This document shows, piece by piece, positions 56,016 to 64,000 of a stretch of DNA of 64,000 bases. A program made the position numbers and the translations under genes. The notes beneath the pieces were generated by a model that did not search any database, had not been told where the DNA came from, and worked only from the letters and a program-made list of their open reading frames with translations. Source of the stretch: Isoetes taiwanensis (taxonomy: Eukaryota; Streptophyta; Lycopodiopsida; Isoetales; Isoetaceae); the NCBI GenBank assembly GCA_021234155.1, contig JAJEKV010000303.1:62001-126000 (forward strand), written 5' to 3'. Within the stretch, counting starts at the first letter, position 1. Every line of letters starts with the position of its first letter.

Positions 56016-56268
56016 ATTCAATATTATTAAGAAATAACGTGTAATATCCACGTGGGCCTCAGTACCTCCACGCCCCCTGCCTGGGATATTCCACGTTTTG
56101 GGGAGGGGGGGTGATTGGCGAAGGAATCTAGGCTTGTGGGTGATTCAATATTATTAATAAATAGCGTGTAATATCCCGTGGGCCTAAGTACCTCCACCGC
56201 CCCTGCTTTGGATATTCCACGTTTGGGGGAGGAGGGGTGATTGGCTAAGGAATCTATGCTTGTGGGTG
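56016..56268 (+). repeat. Two tandem units of about 127 bases
   Basis: Both units run from ATTCAATATTATTAA through CGTGTAATATCC, GATATTCCACGTTT, GGTGATTGGC and AAGGAATCTA to GCTTGTGGGTG. The second starts at 56143. Differences are single bases and G-run lengths. Confidence 0.88.
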
Positions 56269-56269
56269 G

Positions 56270-57480
56270 GGTTGTTGGGGGTTAGATAGGAAACATTTTT
56301 GCAAAAATAAGGTCGGCACGATTCCCAAGAAGCCATATTTGAAGGCCAAAATAAACGAATTTTTTGATTTTCTTTTTTTTGCAAAAAGGATCTTTTTGAT
56401 GCTCTAGAGGGCGGTGGAATCTTTCTTTGCAAAGGAGCCCCTTTGGATTTTGGCCTTGAAAAGGGGTATATGGATGGTGATGTGGCATGTGGGCATGATG
56501 AGTTGGCAATGTGAGGATGACATGGCAAGTAAGGGTGATGAGGTGTCAAGCAACTTGCTAAGAATATTTTTTCTAGTCAAAGCATGGGATGAGGTGAACA
56601 TGATGTGTATGACATGTGGATGATGATGTGGAGGTGTTGGTGATGATGTGGCAAAATGATGTGTCTCCCTTATGGATTCAACCATGTAATTTGAAGAACT
56701 TTTGCAAAAGATAGAATTTCAATGGGGTGACACGTGTATAATGTGACATGGCAACGCAGATGACATGTATGGTGACTAGGCCTTTTTGAGTGATGTCATA
56801 GGTCAATTTTCTAGGCAAATTTTGACTCTTAAGTGCTTCTCTTAGGAATTTTGCACTCTCTCTCACTTTTTGACTTTTAGAGAGAGGAATTTGATCTTTG
56901 ACCATGTGTATGACAAGTCAAGTGGAAATTTGTGCTTCAATGAGATGGTGATGGCATGTAAGTGTATGTGGAATGTGAGTGACATGTAAAGGAGAAGTTT
57001 TGACTAGAAAAAATCTTCTAGGCCAATTTTGACTTGGGAGATGAAATGTAAGCATGGAACTTGGGGTCTCATGGGCATATCTTCATGGTAAGGGGTGTGG
57101 AGGGTTTAGGATGGGAATCAAAGAATGTAATTATGCCAAGAACTCAAATAGTAGCATCACATACCAAGAACTCTTCAAGGGGTCTTCAAATCTTCAACAC
57201 TTGCTTGAATCAGCTTCCATGACTTGCTTGTGTGATCTTTGTCAAATGTCCTCACCTTGGTCTTCAAGTCTTCTTAACTAAGTGTGAAAAGATGCATTCT
57301 CCTTGTATATCTATGTACAAATCAAAGTGTGAGCATGAGAATATGAAAATGTGTAGCATGGCAGCAAGCTTCATTTTCCCAGAGAGATAATAGAATAGAG
57401 TACTTGAAAATCTTATTATCTCCACCTTTACACATTCACTCCCTTCACACTAGTGGTAATTAAGGCAAGTTATACAATCC
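56270..57480. other. Low-complexity ATG/GTGG-rich stretch, no gene
   Basis: From about 56460 to 57010 the plus strand is a loose mixture of GATGATGTGG, GGCATGTG and GACATG words, like an old minisatellite. Open frames reflect this composition. Confidence 0.5.
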
Positions 57481-57499
57481 CTTGTTACTTCCAGGCGGA

Positions 57500-58900
57500 A
57501 GGACCGAGGTTTTCGATACTTGATTAGGCATTCATATCTTTATGCAATGGAGCTTAGCAAGGAGCTGATTCATATTGGCCCAAAGAGATGAAACCAAGAG
57601 GCATATGGAAAACTCGTTGCAACCAGAAGGAGGTAACTTGAGATCTTGAGATATTTTAAAGGAGATAACATTGAAATGTAGCCATTTTAGAGACATCAGT
57701 CCTTAACTTTGTAAGCTGCTTTGCAGTGAGTGCAATGATTCCAACTATAGTTCCTGATGCCATTGAAATATCACATTGAAGCATTGAACGTGAAAACTGC
57801 ACCAAAATAAAGTAGCTTCTCCATCAATAGCGACAGTTAGGCGTATGTTTGGTTGGCGCCTAATTGCCGCTATGGATGGACAAGGCTCAAAGCACTTTGG
57901 CTTGAGATTAGGGAACATTCTCACCTTTGACATTATAGCAGATGGCATACGGAAACTTCTACCTTTAGAAGGAACCTCCGCCTCAGCTTTGGAGCCTCTT
58001 TGTGTAATGTAACTTAGTAAATAACTAAGCTATATTGATCCAGAGAGACATCCAAAGGGAGGGTGGAGCAAAGTTCACTCTTTCAAAAGGAAACAACAAT
58101 TCTCAATTGTTACCCTTGGGAAAATGCAACCTAGCTAGTCGACAGGCTTCACTCCAACAAAAACTAGTATATCAAGACAAATATTAATCACATTTAGTGA
58201 ATTGATTTGGGATCGTGATTTCCCATCCTTGCTTTCGTGCTTCTCTCGAATAATGGAGCTTGGGAAGTGACTAAGCAGCATTCATCCAGGGAGGCAGAGA
58301 AAGATTGGAAAATCTTGCTCACTTCAATCTGAGATGCAATGAGCCAATCTTAAGCAACACCATGGCTTAAATTTAGGGGATTCTCGAACCAATGATCGAG
58401 GTTTCCCTTTGCTCTTAGCCTCTCTACCAGGCAATAGAGCTTAACAAGTAATTAGCGACATGAACATAGAGAGATGACTAAATAGAGGCATTGGAAAACC
58501 CACTCGTTCTAAGAGAGATAACATCGGCTTCGACATCAGAGGACCACCTAGCTCAAGCCATGATGCTAATTAAGATTATCCCATTGCAAAGGACGTAACT
58601 TCGGTATGCATAATTGCCATTCAAAGTGTCAAATGCCAATTAATGCAAAACAAAGTTACAACTGACTAGTGCAATGGGGCAATCTTAAGCAATATCATGG
58701 CTTAAAATTGGAGGACCGATTGATGCATGCACAATAAATTTCAATGGCATCTATCCCTCTGATGTCATGGCCTTCTTTGCGGTGGCTATTGTGGCTCTGC
58801 CATAGAGTCCAAACGAAAGAAGGCCTGATCAAAAGTCCAGATGTCATTGCCTATGCACTTTTCCAAGGACAAAGCTTAGCAAGCAACTGAGCTTCTATTT
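57500..58900 (+). repeat. Strongly diverged repeat cluster
   Basis: Words of the form GAGCTTAGCAAGNNNCTGA, then AGAGANATGA/ACATCC, then GGAAAANCTYGYTC recur near 57550, 58010, 58255, 58435 and 58865. ATCTTAAGCAAYAYCATGGC occurs at 58346 and 58681. Spacing is irregular (about 180-460 bases). This looks like an ancient tandem or segmental amplification; no frame is conserved. Confidence 0.5.
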
Positions 58901-58928
58901 CGTGCCAGTCTTTTGTGATGTTCCTGTT

Positions 58929-59110
58929 TAATGTATCTAAAATGCCACCTACAATAAGTCAACAAACTTATTGCATGGGATGGGGCACTTTAGATACATC
59001 AAATAGAAAAATAAAAAAGAGATATAAAGAGAGCCCTAAACCAAATATGATGTAAAATGCCACCTACAATGAGTCAGCAAACTTATTGCGGGAGGCACTT
59101 TAGATACATC
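58929..59110. repeat. Two tandem foldback units
   Basis: Unit 1 (58929-59000) starts ATGTATCTAAAATGCCACC, and its far end GGGGCACTTTAGATACATC is nearly the reverse complement; the inner arms CAATAAGT and ACTTATTG flank a short loop. Unit 2 (59048-59110) repeats this with a damaged left arm. Each could form an imperfect hairpin of about 70 bases, as in a MITE or a microRNA precursor. Confidence 0.75.
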
Positions 59111-60235
59111 AAACAAAACAATCAAAGAGATATAGAGAGAACCTTGAATCAAACGGGACATTTAGAGACCAAACTCATATACAAAAAAAACTAATCGACG
59201 ATGGTGACCATAAATAAACTTTTAAGGTTAAGAGTTCAGAGTTAGACATGAAGAGTTGACAAAAAACAAATGTTTCAGTTTCCATTTTCTTCATCTTCAA
59301 TCAGATCCTCCAGCTATACATCTTTCACCTAGGAGCTATCTAAGATGTTCAAACATTTGTCCAAGCATCAGACAGAGGTATAACACCGAAGTAGGTCCAG
59401 CAAAGTGCCTCAAGCATCCTCTTTCCGTGCTCAGAGTTTCTGAAATATTAGCTTCAGGCATTGCCATGTCCTGGCATTTTTAGCAGCCTTCTGACAGCCG
59501 GCCTAGAAGAAATCATTACTTTCTTCAAACATATCGACTTCTCTTCTAGTTCATGATCTGAAATTGGCTCGTTAGATCCTCGAACACGCCCGACTGTTAG
59601 AAATTTAGATTCAAATTTGGCGAATTCAGCTTTCTTATGGCTGAATTCGAGATTCAACAAGTTCTATTGAATCTGTTTACATGATCCAGCACATATAGAA
59701 CAAGATGAAATTGCAGTTCAATCGTTCTTATTATTTCTTATAAAAGTTTGACCAAGCAGAGTCTAAAAGTTTAGCTACAAGTAGATCCTAAATAAGTCTA
59801 CTCTACTTCCAAAAGTAGGTCTTTAAAAAGGTCTTTAACTAGTCTAAAAGCAAGTCTTTAAAAAGGTTTGGTGTACATGTTTTCTTTTTCACTCACAAAT
59901 TGTTCGAGTGCTAACCTCCATGTACTCCAATTCCCAATTTAATAATGGACATTAGTACTCAGTATTACTAAGAGCGAGGGCATAAGATGGTAAATGCTCT
60001 CGAAACATCATCAAGACGACGTCCACACACCATATAACATCACCGGAGCAGCTCACAATAATGCTAGGTAGTGTAGAGCTCAATCTTAGAGCCACTAACT
60101 GACCCTATCCACTAAGTTAACATGGTCAAGCCGCCCATGCTTAATGGCACACTAGATAAATCACAGTGGAACCAAGCTAGTCCGACCTATATGACTTAAT
60201 GGGCGACTTAGAAAAAAAAGGGGGTAAAAAACAAG
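59111..60235. other. No gene seen
   Basis: AT-rich sequence. Around 59750-59880 short words such as AAGTCTTTAAAAAGGT repeat locally. No domain recognised. Confidence 0.5.
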
Positions 60236-60284
60236 AATTTTGACTCAAAAAATAAGCCACATTCGTGCATCTTATATAAATAAT

Positions 60285-60560
60285 GTTGCGGTCACAATAG
60301 ACACATTTGCGGCTGCAAAAGTAACAGTGCGGCCGTATATGCGGTGTTGGAATATGCATTATGCGGCCACATTTTTGAGGAATGCAGCTGCAAACTACAC
60401 ATAGTGGCTGCAAATTAAAGCTATGCAGCCACAAATAATTTAAAAACTGCATCCATAAATGGGGAAAACGTAACCGCAATTGATGATTAGCGGCCGCATG
60501 TTGCAAATTTGCGGCCATGATATTTAGCATCCACTTATTGAATGGTTGCTTGCGTTTCAA
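60285..60560. repeat. Cluster of GCGGCCGCA-like words
   Basis: At least ten variants of TGCGGCCGCAAA / TGCAGCCACAAA occur in both orientations within about 270 bases, including full GCGGCCGC at about 60491. Such clusters are typical of subterminal regions of DNA transposons. No terminal inverted repeat was found. Confidence 0.6.
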
Positions 60561-60753
60561 ATTATACGCTTCCATGCCGTGTGAACGATGCAGTTGTGCC
60601 AGAATTTTTTTTTTCGGTCAAGGTATGAAACTGCGAAAAAAAATACGTTCTATACTTCCAAAATAGTTTTTCTGGAAAAATACGTGCCGAACTTTAAACT
60701 TCTGGAATCTATCCCTGGTTTGGTCTTGAGCCTATTCTTCTATTGCATCCAAA

Positions 60754-60972
60754 ATGTTATCCTCCAGCATAGAGCACTTCCTCAAAGGACATTTTGCCAA
60801 TCTAACAGATGCAGTCTTAGTAGCTGTGGCCTTGGCAACCGCGGCCTTAGCAGCTGAAATTCTAGGCATAATAAAAGGAAAATGGAAAGGAACTCTAGCT
60901 AGAATCCCCATAAATCCCAATAAATGTGACATGTGCATAAGAGCCCACCTGTCTGTAGATTCTTTCTATTGA
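60754..60972 (+). CDS. Unassigned 72-codon ORF
   Basis: The frame encodes MLSSSIEHFLKGHFANLTDA, an Ala/Val-rich stretch that could span a membrane (AVLVAVALATAALAAEILGI), then a basic tail with two Cys (CDMCIRAH). I do not recognise it. The opposite strand is also open (60732-60938, Ala/Lys-rich), which is common for repeated GCN-type codons, so this may be chance. Confidence 0.2.
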   Translation: MLSSSIEHFLKGHFANLTDAVLVAVALATAALAAEILGIIKGKWKGTLARIPINPNKCDMCIRAHLSVDSFY

Positions 60973-61009
60973 CTAAGAACCAAACAAGGGGGAGGAGGAG
61001 ATTATGGAG

Positions 61010-61325
61010 GGTAGGGCCTTGTTGAGCACATGTATCGGGGCCTTTAGCAAGCTAGACTTATAATCGGGCCACCGAGTGTGGGGCGTGAATGAGCCCGGCA
61101 TCCCCGAGTCGCAGTGTGTTGTCCTAGACTCAATAGGCGCGTGCAGGTGACCTGGCCTATGGATTTTGAGGGATTAAGTTGGGTATGGACGAGTGATCCA
61201 GGTCCTCTAGTTCACCCATAATCTCATTATCTCTTAGTAGGAACTTGTCCCATTCCTACCTCATCAGACTAGGGAGATGCAACTTGGAGTAGTTCCATAG
61301 GGTGACTCCATGGAATTACATCTCC
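61010..61325 (+). repeat. Element X-family LTR remnant
   Basis: 61251-61325 matches 52350-52425 (CATTCCTACCTCATC, GGGAGATGCAACTTGGAGTAG, GGATTACGTCTCC-like). The part to the left resembles 23180-23525 on the opposite strand only loosely. LINE copy C begins directly afterwards. Confidence 0.6.
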
Positions 61326-61795
61326 GGAAGGCCATACTCACTATTCAACATGTTTTCACCACACAAAGTGTGATTCGGCCGAGGCACTTAACCATAGATC
61401 ATATCTTTATGTCGCGGACTCGATTGAGAACAACAGAATTGTCTGGCGTCAGAGGCTTCACCAAGGCTTTTGACAATGGCCTCGTGAAAAGTCTGTGGGC
61501 AAGGTCGCAGCAGCCTAGATCGCCCCTCGCCGAACCGCAAAACGCGGGTGTACAAAAGTTATATGAGACATGCACCTACCGTAACCAAACTGGCCAACCA
61601 TTCGAGAGAGCAAAGACGGGGTCCGCCAGTGGATGTCTCTCTCTCCCACACTATTTGGCCTCAGATATTGATCAGCCGGAGAGATGGCTCACCGATAATG
61701 GAGACATTGGAGCTCACCTCCCGCACCAAATCATCAGGCAGTTGATCTATGCTGATGACATGGACCTCCTAGCACACACCCAGGCAGACATGTAA
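61310..61795 (+). pseudogene. LINE copy C reverse transcriptase palm
   Basis: The frame encodes GFTKAFDNGLVKSLWA (the D..KAFD block with its first Asp replaced), VQKLYETCTYRNQTGQPFER, SGCLSLPHYLASDID (from the QGCPLSP block, with QG lost) and IIRQLIYADDMDLLAHTQAD. Here YADD is intact (Tyr codon 61748, Asp codons 61754 and 61757). A TAA at 61793 interrupts, and the same frame continues with RHLDAVDIFCG, and shortly afterwards HAGVNLSKTKVV. The motifs identify LINE RT without doubt; missing residues in two blocks make it inactive. Confidence 0.92.
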
Positions 61796-63130
61796 CGCCA
61801 TCTTGATGCCGTGGACATATTTTGCGGTGTGGACCGACATGCTGGCGTCAACTTATCCAAAACTAAGGTAGTTCTCGATATCGCCTTGACGCCCGCCCAA
61901 GGCCTCCAATCCTCACTTATCGGGGCCAAAATGTTGAAGTGGTGTCAAGCATAAATCTCGCTGGCTATGAATCGACAATTCCATCCAACATGCGAAGCAA
62001 AGAAGTTGGAAGGTTCTCTATGCAATGGAGAACAATAGCCACAAGACAGAGCTGTATGATTAGGCCCACCAATAGCACCTATTCAAGATGCTAGTAGAAC
62101 TTGTGCTTTTGTACGGGTCAGGTCCGGGGCGGTGATTTCCCTTGCCACTTGGAATGGCTTGGAGCAGGTGCAGAAATCTTTCTTGGCACGGGCCCTCGGG
62201 TGAAATCTATAGTCCCATATCGATCTTGCGGCAGAAACATGTTTCTTGCCTCTTCAAAGAGAGGCCTTGACACATCGCCTACTTCCGGAAGGTAGGGTAG
62301 ATGGACGATAGTCATCTCCTAACCTCGCTTTACACTATGGCAATGGGGCCTCAACCCTAAAAAGCCTTTGCCAAGGGAAAAGAGAGCTCGCTGGTGGCCG
62401 ATGGAATGTGCGAGGAGCGGGTGCATCCAAGTGCAAATGAAGGCAGTCGCGCTAGCCTCGGTGCCAATTACCTTGATGCATGCTTCCTCAAGAAGCTATG
62501 GGATGCCAACACCCTTGAACAGGTCAAGACGGCACATTATCGATGCCACATCAATCCCATATTGGAGCGGGGCCTGCAATGCTACCTGCGCCCTCATCTA
62601 CTCATGAAAAAATACAGCATCCATTGCCTATATCCAAGACAGTGTGCACACCATCTCCGCATTGAGACGAGGAGATGGATTAGGAGTCAACGTCGGGAGA
62701 GGCTTTGTCAACGCCGCCAGGTTGAGTCGTGGAAGACTTAATGCCACATCCTTCCGAGTTGTCCAAGATATGATGACATTCCGGATCACGCTTAAGCCGA
62801 AGTTGGTCCGTCCTGGCCAGCCCTTGCATGAGATGCTGAGCACGAGCTCGGCACGGAGGTTGGGCTCATACATTCAAGAGATCATGGATCACCGTGATCA
62901 GCTCAGTCCTCGGGCACTTACCTGATACATGTACATAGTTCCATCTATATTTGTATTTGTATTTGTACAGTTTGACAGCAAACCTATTCCTGTCACAGTT
63001 TTTCCTCCAAACAACCCTTTGGGGGGACGGGGTTTTTTAACCCGGACAGTAATATGCTTGTTGTGCCTCCTGTTTGGGTCCCAGAGGCCAATTGATCTCC
63101 GTGGACAATCTATTTTATTCTATTCTATTA
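61326..63130 (+). mobile_element. LINE copy C, 5'-truncated, with pentanucleotide tail
   Basis: A 1.8-kb non-LTR element: RT palm (61440-61795), C-terminal region in several frames to about 62920, and a 3' UTR with GGGTCCCAGAGGCC ending in TATTC repeats (63113-63130). The C-terminal blocks and 3' UTR match minus-strand copy A. It begins inside RT, so 5' truncation occurred on insertion. No convincing target duplication was found. Confidence 0.85.
62090..62925 (+). pseudogene. LINE copy C C-terminal region
   Basis: Several frames carry the region after RT: FLARALG- and VKSIVPYRS-like sequence (62185-62230), RGLDTSPTSG, SVADGMCEERVHPSANEGSR near 62390, and FLKKLWDANTLEQVKTAHYR with CHINPILERGLQCYLRPHLL (62488-62610). 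The last block, L....H...H..P.L..G....L, also appears in minus-strand copy A (ANYRHRVNPMLTRGPHHYLA). The terminal zinc-knuckle block is not clear. Confidence 0.75.
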
Positions 63131-63230
63131 CTATGTCAGTTGTTATCTGGAGATCTTGACCATCGATTGACCCCCTTTAAGTCTGATCCCGGGGTAGAAT
63201 CCTCATTTCTGATGCATTATGCATATCTAT

Positions 63231-63510
63231 GATGATGTTCAGCATTGATGATGGATGAGCCATCCTCTTGGTATATTATTATGTATTGTTGCTAGGTGTT
63301 GATATGTATGTATGCTTCTGCGGTGTAGGATATCCCAGAGGAAGAATGGAGCCAATGACACCACCGTGTCGTTTGCTCAGATACTTGACCATCACAAGTG
63401 GTCCGAGTTAAACAAAAGGCCTTTCCTAGTGATAGTGTTGCTGGAAAAGGGGATTTTCCTATATTTATACCATGGGAGCATCAGATAGGTCCGTGGAGCC
63501 TCACAATGGT
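63231..63510 (+). repeat. Dispersed repeat S1, copy 2
   Basis: Aligns with 14285-14560 in the same orientation (GGTATATTATTATG, TTGCTAGGTGTTGATATG, CAAGTGGTCCGAGTTAAAC, ATGGGAGCATCAGATAGG). Here it is followed by LTR-like sequence, whereas at 14560 the DIRS-like RT follows. Confidence 0.7.
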
Positions 63511-63589
63511 ATCGACCATGAACTTGGTAGACCGAATCATAGCATTAGCCATGCTCTATTTAGTTAGGTCGAATGTGTTGTATGAGCCT

Positions 63590-63850
63590 TAAAATAGAAA
63601 GTCTCTCCAAGTTTTTTTCATAGTATGGTAGTTAAGTTATGTATGTGAATTAGGGGTTATTTAGGAGGACCAAAAGTGGATGAAAAATAAAAGACAAGGT
63701 TAAGTTTCGGGTAGGATAAGGGCTCTCATTCTTGAGAGCCATAACTTTGTGTAGAAAGCTCAAATAGAGGCGATTCCAGTGTGTTTGTGTAGAGGACATT
63801 ATATTGACCAAAATCCTTAAAAAGCCCCATCGGAGGGTGCTTCATGTAAA
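63590..63850 (+). repeat. LTR-like remnant at the window edge
   Basis: GAGAGCCATAACTTTGTG and CTCAAATAGAGGCGATTCCA resemble the end of the remnant near 5925-5965 (GGGCCATAACTTTTTC, CTCGGATGGAGGTAATTC). This is probably the 3' part of a related LTR. The rest of the window to 64000 is AT-rich without features. Confidence 0.4.
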
Positions 63851-64000
63851 ATATTTTTACAGTTTCTAAAAGTGTTGCGTGAAGGACGTTTCATACTCCT
63901 AGAATTGAAAAATAAGGCGTATAAACGCCTATCACGCAATAATTCGACACATATTTCCACCATTAAAAAAAAAAATTAAAAAAGAGAATAGAATATAATA

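Overview
This window looks like intergenic DNA from the large, repeat-rich nuclear genome of a land plant. No intact host gene with a recognisable product was found. Nearly everything identifiable is retrotransposon: Ty1/copia, one Ty3/gypsy chromovirus, two LINE lineages, a DIRS-like reverse transcriptase fragment, plus DNA-transposon-like insertions and satellite-like arrays. The Met-initiator-type primer sites (TGGTATCAGAGC) and the chromodomain gypsy element are plant-like. The DIRS-like RT and the LINE type lean towards a non-angiosperm vascular plant, with a fern as my best guess; this is inference only.

Layout. 1-0.6 kb: 3' end of a decayed copia pol. 0.6-7.7 kb: no gene, one small tandem repeat and an LTR-like remnant. 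7.7-9.2 kb: a promoter-like palindrome plus TATA box upstream of a decayed ORF of unknown function. 9.5-14.3 kb: a degenerate chromodomain Ty3/gypsy pol with polypurine tract and partial 3' LTR. 14.6-15.3 kb: DIRS-like RT. 15.8-16.3 kb: a duplicated short ORF resembling a signal peptide. 17.9-19.3 kb: a minus-strand LINE. 21.7-22.6 kb: a second LINE type (endonuclease to RT start). 22.6-24.3 kb: an LTR element with a very short interior ('X'), split by a copia element ('Y'). 24.9-27.6 kb: a 1.1-kb tandem repeat ('R'). 29.4-47.7 kb: an 18.2-kb nested stack. 48.4-50.0 kb: CACTA-like DNA. 52.3-55.5 kb: the missing halves of X, Y and R, all in inverted orientation. 56-61 kb: small tandem repeats and foldbacks. 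61.3-63.1 kb: a plus-strand LINE.

Two reconstructions stand out. (1) Copia element A (29443-47683) is bounded by the 5-bp duplication CTTCT. It contains related copia element B (32885-44759); B's RT is split by a 6.76-kb composite insertion (36577-43337) with GCATT at each end and at its inner junction. A's 3' LTR is split by a LINE (46309-47635) whose empty site is visible in A's 5' LTR. (2) Element Y has its 5' half at 23970-24945 and its 3' half at 52618-53890 on the opposite strand. Both outer edges carry the same AAAAC duplication in the same X-family target. Inverted R arrays lie at both inner edges, which is what a roughly 28-kb inversion by recombination between inverted repeats would leave (or an assembly flip at the same repeats).

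The coding remnants are dead: frameshifts are frequent and many in-frame stops can be explained by C-to-T change at CAG, CAA or CGA codons. The longest intact pieces are a copia CCHC-protease-pre-integrase ORF (34138-34968), a copia RT ORF (44760-45377) and a LINE C-terminal ORF (46581-47435, minus).
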